Part shown: positions 44,346-55,687 of the stretch, one piece after another | Numbering within the stretch: position 1 is the stretch's first letter | Layout of the letters: each line of letters begins with the position of its first letter | Assembly: GCA_036023115.1 (NCBI GenBank) | Contig: JAYKKT010000089.1 | Span: forward strand, 16,052,501 to 16,116,500 | Source of the DNA: Brasenia schreberi | Lineage: Eukaryota > Streptophyta > Magnoliopsida > Nymphaeales > Cabombaceae | Direction: 5' to 3' | DNA length: 64,000 bases | Notes under the pieces: generated by a model | What the model was told of the DNA's origin: nothing | The model's input: the letters and a program-made list of their open reading frames with translations, nothing else | The model's database searches: none | Made by a program: the position numbers and the translations under genes

Positions 44346-47300
44346 ATATCTACCTTTAAATTATATATGAAGCAGTTTATCCCAATGACACTTATTGCAA
44401 TCATACTATAAACAATATACTCAGCTTCTTGTGTATGCAATACCATATAATAATGTTTTATGCAAGTCCAAGAAACAACACTACCTCCAAATAAGCATAT
44501 TTGAAAAGAGGTTGATTTGTTGTCATTTTTTCTCCCAACAAAGTCAACATTTCAGTAACCTACCACTTTTAATTCATATGTTTGGAAGCATAAGTTTAAA
44601 TCTTTTATTCCTTTAAGATATCTCAAAAACCTTTTTATAATAACCTAGTGTTGCACAGCTACGATTACTTTAATATCTACTCACAAGACCAACAACAAAT
44701 CTGATATCCAATTTTGTTCATAACATACCATACATCAAGCTACTCATAACTTGTACATAAGAAATATTAGGCTTATTGTATCCCTCACCGGGATAATCAA
44801 CCTTACTTAGTTTGACCTCTTTAGCAATGGGTGTATTTATAAGTTTGCAATCACCCATTCTAAACTTCTTGAAAATATAATAAATATATCTATCTCAACT
44901 CAGCCACAAAAGTTTAAATTCTGTATCACAAGAAATCTTTATACTTAGAATACAGGATGCCTCTCTCATATCTTTCATCTCAAACTTAGAGTTCAACCAT
45001 GAACCATGACTAGGTTTTGGTAATTATCTCATTGTCATTGTCAGTGAACAATATAACATATATATATATAATGATAGAATGATGAAGTGTCTCCTACTGT
45101 TCCAATATATACGTAGTGGTCAAGTTCATTAGTTACAAACTCAAGTTAAAATATGATATTTAAAAAGTTATGTCATTGACGAGGTGATTGTTTAAGGTCA
45201 TATAGAGTTTTCTTCGACCGATATGCTTTATCTTTATGGCTTTCAACAACATATCCTTCTAGTTGCAATATATAAATAATTTCATTTGAATCACAATTTA
45301 AGAAGGCAATTTTTATATCAAGTTGGTGTAAATCAAATCATAAAATACAAAAATAACTAGAATAATCCTTATGAAAGCAAATTTCACAACAACAAAAAAT
45401 ATGTATCTACATAATCTATTCTTTTTGAGAAAAACCTTTCAACCTCACCTTAAACTTATTGAATTGATCTATTGACCTTATATTTTTTTAAGAAGCTATT
45501 TACAGCCTATGACTTTCCTTCTTAGGTAAATCTATCAATTCCTAGACTTAGTTTTCTTCAATGAATTCAATTTCCTTATACATTACTTTTTCTAAGTCTG
45601 ATAATTTAGATAAATTAATAGCTTCCTAATAAGTTAAGTTATCAATCAACTCATCTAAATCCATTGAATTAAACATATTCTCTATAAGGTGAGTGTGTTA
45701 ATCCTTTAAATAGGATGGTGCAACCCTAGGTATTTTATGTCTACTTAAAGTTTCAGTTTGCATAGGAAGGTCAATTGGATCACTATCAATGAGTTCAAAT
45801 GATAATAAAATCCAGATCCATTAGATAATTAGTGTTTTCATTATCATTTTTAAAGATGTCATTTTTAGTATCTTTTAAGAATTTAACATCTCTATTTTCT
45901 ATTAAACCATAGTCCTTGTTATAAAATTTATATCCTTTGAAACCTTTTAGTTATTCTATAAAAATGCATTTCAATGACCTATTGTCTAGTTTGTCTCTTT
46001 ACTAATGAATGACCTTTACATGGGCAACAAATTCTCACCTTAGATGACTTAGGTATTGTTTTCTACTAAACCAGATCTCATACGATGTAGAAAATATAAT
46101 TTTATATGATACTCTATTTAATTTATACATGACTATAGTTACTACTTCTCAAAATATCTTAGGTAAAAAAACATTTATTAACATAGACCGACTTTAGGTT
46201 TTTATCTTTTAGCTATACAATTTTGTTGAGGTATCCTCAAAATAGTATTTTGTTTCGAAATATCAAATCCTTTACAATATTTAAGAAATTCTGTAGAAAT
46301 GTATTCATCACCTCTGCTAAATATTTATATCTCAAATAATCATATATCGAGGTTATAAAATAAGCATTCCCGCGACGAGACCTTATCCTGAGAGGTCTAC
46401 ATATATATGTGTGAATGATTTCTAATAGGATTGTTTCTCTAATTATTTCTTTAGAAAAAGGTTTTCTTCTAATTTTTTTTGTATACATACTTCAAACTTA
46501 TTAAAAGTATTTTTCTAAAATCAAGCAATAAGTCAAAGTTGGGTAATTTTCCAAACTTATTCAAACTTATATGCCCTAGCCTTTTATGCCATACATTCGT
46601 ATCAATAATAAAGGCATAAGTCATAAACAACATAAGCAAAAGAAGATGATGCCTTATTTTTATTAACATTGAGTTTAAACAACCCATGTTTAGAATAAAA
46701 TTAATAGAAAATACTATCCTACCATACATTTTCATACCAACGTTCTTAACATAGAAAGATACAAACACCATATTGCACCAAATAGATGGCACAATCAATA
46801 CATCAATAAGTACAACAAGGGTATCTCCTATAATAATTCTCAAGGATCCAACCCCTAAAACAATAGCAAAAAAGTTATTTTTATATACACCATATATTCC
46901 CCAACCTTACATTCCTTCAGGTCCATAACTCCCTCCTTACTTTTAGAAATGTACCGAGTAGCTTCAAAAACCATTGACCAGTCTATCATGAGGCAACTCT
47001 CAACAACGTGGTCCAAATGAGAAGTAGGACAGAGTTTATATCATTTGTGAATGCTCTATCTTGGTACAGTTGAATCACTTGACCCGAAAAGTGTATTTCT
47101 ACAACCTATTAAAATTTTGACCATCCTTTTTGTTAATTTGTTAAATTTTTTATTTTATTTCTTTTATCCTTATTGGTTTTACAGCTAGACCCTAAATCAT
47201 CTTAAACTAAGGGTAGCTTATCTTTTTTACTCTTGTTCTTGTGCTCTTGCTCAATAGTAAGTTTTGGAGGGAGTTCAAAAATAATAAGGTCAGATTACAA

Positions 47301-49180
47301 CCTAGGTGTTGTGGTTGATATGTTATAATAGGGAGGAAAACTATTTAAGATAGTCAAATTTATATAGGATTAGGGATTACACACTTGGCTATAGTCAAAT
47401 CCTTAGCCATAACTAACATTTGGCTGACATTTTCAACCATATTATCCCCTTCATTTTATTTGAGTTATATTTTTGGAAGAGTAGTTAGATATATAATTTC
47501 ATAGTAGTATCACATTTCACTGTTATGTAGTCAAATAGTTTCTCTATTATTTTACACTCCTCAAAGACCTTAAGTAGGCCATCCTCTATGTAGGTCACAT
47601 AATAGCCTTGGCTAAGGTATTGCCTTTGAGGAATGATTGATAATTTTCTTTTTCCTCATCAATTGCCTGTTCATTAGAAAAGGTTCTTGTTTCTTTAAAG
47701 ACATAGTTTACACCCTCTAATGTTATGGCTAAGGGAATTCTCTTTTTCCAAGTCTGGAAGTTCAAGCCATTTAATTTCTTTGTTTTTGCCAAGTTAAAGA
47801 AACACACTAGCAATTATATTTATAATTTTGGCAAAATCACAAGCAGAGAGTCTAAAAAATTTAAACAAGAAATAACAAACAAGCAACACATAATCACATT
47901 TAGATAAACATCTAAGGAATAAAAATAATTTACTAGCCAAGCACCCATTTGTAATAACATAAAATTATGTATATTATCATGCAAATATCGATGAACACCT
48001 CTCTGCAATTTTGGAAACATTTCAAGCACTAAACAAGAAATAACCCAAAATATAACTTAAAAACTAAACTTTGGAATTAACATAGAAGTTAGGGGTAACA
48101 AAGTATTTTTTTCCCACCTAGCTAGTTTCTATAGTAACCTGGATGGTAGAGAAGTCAATTCATCCTTTTGATAGTTTTAAAATATCTCTACAAGGAAGAC
48201 AGTAAATCCTTTCTATAGATAGATATAAAATTTCAACAGAATAATAAGTGCAAAATTGTAAGAACATAACTGTATACAATTTTGTAAAAACTACAAGCAT
48301 CTAAGGGCAAAAACAATAAATTAACGGATACAATATTTTCGTAATTTCAGTAACAAGGATTCAAACCAAAACCATCAACGAGGCGATTTTCATGCCTGAT
48401 TTTGTAGAAAATTGTTGCAGTTTCTAGAAAATTATGAGCTTCAAGGGTGATTTTATAAAATTACCTTAGAGGCAACTTTACCAAAATAACCAAGTTGTCT
48501 GTTGTTTTCTCATTGATAGATATAAAGAGTTTTGAGAGAGTGAGAGGAGACGCGAGACACTCACAAGTGTTTGAGAGCGATAGGAGTGAGAGACAAAGGA
48601 GGGCCTTGTAAAGATGGACTTCCCATATCCTTTTGTTCTCTCACTATTACTTTCGGAGAGGGTATATGCATCTCTTCTTCCCTCTTATACTCATTTATGT
48701 TTTGGTTTATTTCTTGCATTTTTCCTCGTTGTATTCTCCTTCTTAGTTTAAAAACTCTGATAGAAACAAAATGAAGGAAGTACCAAAAAGATAAGGACTC
48801 CATCGATTGTTTAGAGATAAGTATTCTTCCTTTATGTGTTCCTTTTTTGGTTTGTTCCTTGTTTTCTTTTTTATACTTAGTTAAACAAACATTGAGACAA
48901 ATCAAAAGAGAAACAACAACTGAAATTGCTATAGATTGAGTGTTTCCTGTTCTTTCTCCTGTTTGAGAACCGAGTTCATTAAGAAAAACGGTTGTGTTCA
49001 TACTCTGATCTTGATCAAAGAACAATAAATATAAAGTAAAAAAGGTTATAAACCTTTCTTGTTTATTTTCTTTACCGTCCACTAGAAAAAACTACCTAAC
49101 TCCCACTGCCCTCTCTCTTGAAGCATAACAACATACCTAATATGAAATAATACCGGTAGGATATTGTGGAGCGATCATGA

Positions 49181-49193
49181 GGCTTTGATACCA
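49181..49193 (-). other. Copia primer-binding site
   Basis: On the minus strand TGGTATCAAAGCC, one base from the common initiator-tRNA-Met site TGGTATCAGAGCC, placed just inside the 5' LTR. Confidence 0.75.
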
Positions 49194-49201
49194 ATAAAGA
49201 A

Positions 49202-49400
49202 TGCCGGTGGCTGATCACAAATGCTCAACGGAGGTAGAAGCTTATGAAGATTGTAAGATGGTGAACGGTTTTCACCAAGTGGTTTCTCATAAGGAAAAAA
49301 GAACCAGACAATATACCATGTTTAGTTTGTTTTTGATCATTTGTTTTTATAGTAGGCTTTTTTCCCTTCTGTATTACCTTCTTGGGTTTTCCATTTTAGT
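49202..49400 (-). repeat. 5' LTR remnant of the 44-49 kb copia
   Basis: It aligns with 44172-44345. The inner end at 49202 is set by the adjacent primer-binding site; the outer end is approximate. Confidence 0.6.
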
Positions 49401-50764
49401 CTATCTAAAAATTGTTACGAGATTTTTATTCTATTTAATAAAATAAAAAGCCATTTACTGAAATGTTTTCTTTTTACAAACTGCACTTCATGAAATCAGA
49501 AAAAAGGATCCTTTCCTGATTTCTCTAGTGCTTGTTATCGGGGCTGAAAGTGGCCCTCTGTTAATTAACAAAAACAAGCTACACTATTGAAAATATTTCC
49601 TTTACTGTGAAACTTGACATCCAAGGCTGACCAAAATATCTTACAAAGGCAAAACACTACTAAAATCCACCAGAAACTAATGTTCAAGCTATCTCGGTGG
49701 ATCAATCACATATCTGAAACATTATAATAAAATAAAAGCTAATGCAAATCTATGATAACAAGGAAGTATGTGAGCTCAAAGAAAACACTTCTACTTCTAT
49801 TGACAAATCTTTGTAGAGCATTATGTGTCCCTCCTCCAAAATAACATCTGAGTATAGAACCAAAGAACATTCTAACCGCATTTCTCTAACTTTAACAAGA
49901 AAATCAATTTTATCAATTAACAAAAGAACAAAATTCACCAAGCAACTTCATCTAATAATCATTGGGACATGATAACAGATTTTATGTGGACCCTGATTGA
50001 CGTCTCTATCCTTGTTCACTTACCGGATATAAGGTTAGAAGGGTACCAGCATATATTTTTCTCCCGTTTTTGCAAGATGCCCTATATATAAAAATAACAA
50101 TGAAGTTCTTCCAGGGCAGCTATGGATAAAGGAGGCAAGATATACTACTTTTTGAATGATTGTGTGTTTTTGTATCTTCTTTTTCTCTATAGAGGAGGTC
50201 CTTGGTTAATTTGAAAGTAATTGAGTTTGTTAGCAACTGATTCAATTCAACTGGAGTAAGATCATGGCATATTAGAATAGGGAGCTGGTACAATACTAGT
50301 TTAGATGTATGCTTATGAGTTTCATTCTTTGTTCTTGGTCTACAACAAATCAACTTTTCTTTACATAAAAAACTGGAAGCCAATTCATCATGTTTCAACG
50401 TTTCATAGATCAATCTCAAGAAAAGGCAGATGTCAACATTTGGTGTAATCGAGGAGAAACTGGGAAAAAGCTCCCAACTTTTGCAGAAAACCTAATGAAT
50501 GGTGACAGGATAAAAAACCTGGAAGAGAAGAATTGAGCCAAACCCATATTTCATGCACTAAATCTTGTATAAAGAGAAAATGAATATTGTAGACATATCA
50601 AAAGAGGCATCTCCCACTTATCATTGAAAGCTTGCTCAACATGATTGAGATAAACACTACCAAGACAAATTCACATACATTATAGATAGTTGGGAAAGAC
50701 CAACAACCGGCACCAATTTAACTCTTTAAGGTTATGTTGGGCACATTATAAGTTTCAACATCAT
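49401..50764. other. Unassigned AT-rich region
   Basis: No gene, RNA or recognised element. Confidence 0.35.
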
Positions 50765-51250
50765 GAATACAAAGAATAACCACTAAGCCTTTTTCAATAC
50801 CAGATGGAGTCGGCTACATGGATTCTTCGCTCTCATAGAGTTTGATCATGTGTTGGTAACAATTAACTCAACATAAACTAGATCACTCTTTATTGTTTTC
50901 TTCCAATGCTTTTCATATTTTTAAACTATTAGAGTTGATCAAATGAACTCAATATATTCACCATCTTGTTTCTCATATCTTTATCAAAGCTTCATTTCGT
51001 CGCTTTTCTATGTGTTCAACTTATCATAAATGATTTTCTCTCATTTTAACATCTAGTGGTGTCACTCCCAATTTATCTTTCAAAATCTAATCACAGAAAC
51101 ATTCTTCCCTTGTTTGACCACACATTCATCTTACTATCTTTATTTCTATCAAGAACATCTTTTACACTTGTTAACGATTCTCTATCTGACATTGAACACC
51201 ATATACCATAACTTCACCATAATATTTACCTTCAAAATCATGAATAAAGG
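50765..51250 (-). mobile_element. RTE LINE 3' fragment, decayed
   Basis: It begins with 'actaagcctttttcaatacc' and 'gtcggctacatggattctt', the 3' signature shared by the RTE copies. The blocks for the protein's C-terminal region follow in degraded form up to about 51250. Confidence 0.75.
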
Positions 51251-52007
51251 AATAAAATCCACATTGGATAAAGCCACTCAACAAAATGCCAATTGAGTGC
51301 AAGGACTCAAATCCGAGATCCCCTATATTGAGCTGACCTGACAAAAGACTAGATTAGGCAAGTCCTTGCTGGTTTCCATATACCGGTGGTTTAGACAAAA
51401 AAAAATTGCCAATTAGACCTACTATAATTTTGGAACTCTCAAAATTGTCGTAAATTTGCTAGATATGAAAATGACATCAATTTGAAATAGGGATTGGAAA
51501 AACAAGATTTGCAGAGATTTTGCCTAATCAATTTAATAGTCATATTTTAGAATTCGGAAACATGTGAAAAATGAAAATCATAAAATGTGGAAATATCAAA
51601 TTATTTTTTGTTTCTAGTCCTTTGCAATTCTAGTAATTTTTTTGTTTGATCTTACTTTTATTGAATTAAATGCTTATACGGGACAGGATCAAACTTGATA
51701 GCAATTTAGATTCATGTAGGGGGCCTCTACTTAGTGCAGGGAAAAGCTTAGTTTGGAATAGATTATTGTGATTCTATGCCCACAAAGCACGCTTTCACTC
51801 CCAAAAGCACATATAAGGTCAAACTTTTATTAAGCAAGATTCTCTCATGAAAGCAAAAAGCTTAATGTACCCATATATGGTCAAGCCATAGATCTCGAGG
51901 AATACCTCTAATAGAGCCGATGTGGTAAATTTGCCAGTATATATCTCATTCTCATCCAGATGTCCAGTGTTTCCTGGATCAGAAGCATGGTCTTTCGAAG
52001 TAATAAG
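51251..52007. other. Unassigned region
   Basis: No gene recognised. It ends at the LTR border at 52008. Confidence 0.35.
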
Positions 52008-52418
52008 TGTAGAAGAATTGTACCTTCTTCTTATCGGATTCCGGTGATGGATATCTGGCGGTAAGCAACCCTCTGATGAGCAGCCCCTGTTGAATGCAGC
52101 GGAAATGTGGATATGGTGGACACGAGGTTCCCACACAGGGTTCTTACATGGATGAAGATCAGTACACTCTCTTTTTCTTTTACTTTCTGTGTTTCTTTCA
52201 CAATGAGTGTATGCCTGCCTTTTATAGGCAGGTGCTTCCCCTTCGTCCGTGCTTATCTTCATGTGGCTTTCCTCGTCTGGGAGTTGATAACGGAGCCGTT
52301 ATCAGAAATTCCGGTAACGATCATCCGTTACTGATTCGGCCTTATCATCTTCAGGTAACGGACTGGATAACCAATCCAGCTGTTACCTGAGCCGATAATG
52401 GCCATTATCTGTGTAACA
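52008..52418 (-). repeat. Copia 3' LTR (about 411 bp)
   Basis: On the minus strand it starts TGTTACACAGATAATGGCC after a purine stretch (AAGTGAGAGA) and ends ...CTACA near 52008. Its TATA box is flanked by perfect six-base inverted arms (CCTGCC / GGCAGG, 52215-52232), and U3 contains five TAACG(G)/CCGTTA hexamers. Layout matches the LTR at 25448-25863. Confidence 0.8.
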
Positions 52419-52529
52419 TCTCTCACTTGGCCATTCGAGCCAAGTGTATCGACATATTGGTTTTCCTCCCACTTTTCAGAGGTTTTCCCTAGTTATGTCG
52501 ACTCCTGATTACTATTGTAATCAGAACCT

Positions 52530-52634
52530 GTTGTGTGGTTATTTCCCTTCACAACAAATTATCCGTTGTATGGTTATTTACCTATACAACAATCTATCTG
52601 TTATATGGTTATTTACCTATACAACAATCAAACA
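52530..52634 (-). repeat. Three 35-bp tandem repeats, each able to form a hairpin
   Basis: Units: 52530-52564, 52565-52599, 52600-52634. Each has self-complementary ends about 26 bases apart: GTTGTG/CACAAC, GTTGTAT/ATACAAC and GTTATAT/ATACAAC. They lie between the RNase H reading frame (stop at 52617-52619, inside the third unit) and the 3' LTR. Confidence 0.9.
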
Positions 52635-54752
52635 TATCTCAAACCCCATGTTAGTTACATGTTTTGAGAAGAGATCCTCTGTTATGCCTTTTGTTAAGGG
52701 GTTTGCCAACATATCTTTCGTTGGCATGTATGAGATGTATATTTCCTTTCTCATAACCATATCATGAACATAATGATATTTTACCATTATATGCTTGCTT
52801 TTCGAGCAATTCGCTCCACTCGTAATAAGAGTAATTGCTGCATTGTTATCACAATAGATAACCACTGGCTCGTTTGTTATCTTCAACTTCAAATCTCGTA
52901 TAAAGCGACTTATCCATACAGCACTTGTTACAATCATACAACAAGCAACATATTCAACTTCGTGTGTATGCAATGCTACACAATCCTGTTTCTTACATGC
53001 CCAAGAAAAAATACCACCTCCAAATAAAAATATTTGTCCCGAGGTTGATTTGCTATCATCTTTGCTCCCAGCAAAGTCAACATCTCAATATCCTACCACT
53101 TTCAGTTCATCTACTTGAAAACACAGTTTCAAGTCCTTTATTCCTTTAAGATATCTTAGAATCCTTTTTACAGCTACCTAGTGCTGTCAACCAGGATTAC
53201 TTTGATATCTACTAACAAGACCAATAACAAAACTAATATTAGGTCTTGTACACAACATAGCATACATCAAGCTGCCAACAGTTTGTGCATAAGGAACATT
53301 AGGTATATCGTCTCCTTCACCGGAATAATCAACCTTACTTAATTTAACCCCTTTTGTAACAGGTGTATCTACTGACTTGCATTCACCCATTTTAAATTTC
53401 TTGAGGATACAGTCAATATCTCTCTCCTGACTCAGGCATAAGAGTCTAGATCCTTTATCTCGAGAGATCTTTATACCCAGGATATAGGATGCTTCTCCTA
53501 TATCCTTCATTTCAAACTTAGAGTTCAACCATGATTTGGTTTTGACAATCATCTCATTATCGTTTCCAGTCAACAATATGTCATCAACATACAATGACAA
53601 GATGACAAAGTGGCTTCCACTATTCCAAACCTATACACAATGATCAAGCTTGTTAGCCACAAACCTAAGTTCTATAATGGCATTTTGAAAAGTCAAATAC
53701 CATTAGCGAGGTGACTATTTTAGGCCATAGAGGGATTTTTTCAACCTATATACTTTATCTTCTTTGCCTTCAATCACAAATCCTTCAGGCTGCTGCATGT
53801 ATATGATTTCTTCTAAATCACCATTTAGAAAGGTTGTCTTTACATCTAACTTATGTAAATCCAAATCATAGTATGTAGATATTGTTAGGATTATCCGTAT
53901 GGATGCAAATTTCACAACTGGGGAATATGTCTCAACATAATTTATCCCCTCTTTCTACGAAAAACCCATTGCAACCAACCTTGCTTTAAACTTATCGATC
54001 GTGCCATCGACCTTATATTTCTTTTTCAGAACCCATTTGCAACCTATAGCTTTCCTTCCTTTTGGTAAATCAGTCAATTCTCAAACTTGGTTTTTCTCAA
54101 TGGATTCAATTTCCTCATCCATGGCTTTCTCCCAGTCTGTTGCTTTTGATGAGTTCATTGCTTACTGATAAGTCAAGTTACCATTCAACTCATCCAAATG
54201 TACCAAATTACACACTTCTTCTGCAAGATAGGTGTGATAGTACTCTAAGTAGGACGGAGTGACTCTTGGCCTCTTATGTCCACTTAAGGTATCGGTAGTT
54301 TCAGGAAGATCTTCTATGGGCTCAAAAGATGATTGATCTAAATCTACCAAATCATCAACACATTCCTCATCGTTCTCCAGGATATCATTCTTAGTATCTT
54401 CTAAGAATTCAACATCTCTGCTTTCAATGAGTCTGTGGTCCTTATGATAAAACTGATATCCTTTTGAACCTTTAGGATGTCCTATAAATATAAATCTCAA
54501 GGACCTATTGTCTAGCTTATCTCTAGACTGATTAAGGATCATTACGTGTGCAATAGATCCCCACCTCTTGAGATGACCTAGGTTGAGTTTTCTTCCAAAC
54601 CACATCTCATATGGTGTAGTGAATACAACTTTACACGGTACTCTGTTGAGTATGTAAACAGTTGTACTTACTGCTTTTCTTCAAAATACCCTTGGAAGAG
54701 AGGCATCAATCAACATTGACCTTTTCATATTCAACAAGATTCTATTGTTAGT

Positions 54753-55687
54753 AAACTCCACTGACAAAATAGATGAGATATGGAAGGCCGGTTTAAGCAC
54801 TCCACTTCTCTAGTTTTCTTTACCTTTCGGCACAGAAAAGTTAAAGATTCCAATATTATTTAAGTCCATAACTTTTAATTTGACTACTACAACAACTAAG
54901 GCTTTAGTTCTTTGTTTCTCTAGAGCTTGATCCCATAACGTGATAACAATAACTTTTTATTTGACTATATTAATGATTTTTATTAGTTATTGTTTTTATG
55001 TTAATAAATTAAATTAAATATGAATTATTGATATACATTAATAAGTTTAATTGAACATGCAACTAATAATTAATTTTAAATATTAAATTATCATTAATAA
55101 CTTTGTACATTTACAAAAGTACTAGTTTTATCTAAAGGCACTCTATTTTAATTTAAAATTGTTCTATATATATTAAAATACTTTATTTATATCAATAATA
55201 TTTTTTTATTGTGTTATGTTAATTATATTTTTATTATTAATCAATGTTTTACATAAATGAGCCATTGTTTATATGGTAAGTTGATTGGCCATTACATTTG
55301 TGTTAAAATATGTTGTTTTTCTAGACTTTGTTACAAATACATACTTTGTCTAATGGCAGGACCTTTGATGTTGAGGCAGGTGATAACTCCAATTTCCTAC
55401 AAATCCATATTTTTCACGATTTATCGTAAATTATTTATTAGCGCATGTAATTCATTTTCATGATTTTGTGAACTGTGTTTCTTATACGAAACTAGTGAGA
55501 CCGTTTAGGCAGACTTCTAAAAGATCCAAGAGGGAATATCGAAATCCAGACCTTACTCTCGTCAGCTGGCGCTAGCCGAGACTTCTCTTAACCAACCAAA
55601 GAACAGATAATAGAAAGCAATGTCTGTCTGTCTGCGACTGGTAGAGCGAAGCCAAAGGGAGAGAAAGAGGAGAGCTTTGATGACGTC
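54753..55687. other. LPA1 upstream region
   Basis: Very AT-rich up to about 55490, then GC-richer before the start codon. Presumed promoter and 5' leader of LPA1; no clear TATA box that I would stake a position on. A 'ctacaacaactaaggctttag' stretch near 54888 may be a LINE 3' relic. Confidence 0.45.

Larger units (their letters stand above)
44172..49400 (-). mobile_element. Decayed Ty1/copia retrotransposon with both LTR remnants
   Basis: On the minus strand: 5' LTR remnant (to 49202), primer-binding site (49193-49181), leader of about 1.4 kb, gag (47813-47595 and below), protease/pre-integrase (46843-46469, with NVWHKRLGHISLNK), integrase start (46488-46237), reverse transcriptase (about 45500-44900), truncated RNase H (ends near 44345) and 3' LTR remnant (44345-44172). 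Frames are heavily broken. The RNase H end, polypurine tract and start of the 3' LTR appear deleted. Confidence 0.8.
52008..54752 (-). mobile_element. Ty1/copia fragment: integrase end, reverse transcriptase, RNase H and 3' LTR
   Basis: On the minus strand: a C-terminal integrase part (54752-54162, with MWFGRKLNLGHLKRWGS), reverse transcriptase pieces (53915-53715 and 53600-53187, with SLYVDDILLTGNDNEM), RNase H (52973-52617, with VIYCDNNAAITL and MPTKDMLANPLTKG), three hairpin repeats and a 3' LTR. The 5' half is missing from 54752. It belongs to the same family as the 25.4-kb element but is a separate insertion. Confidence 0.9.
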
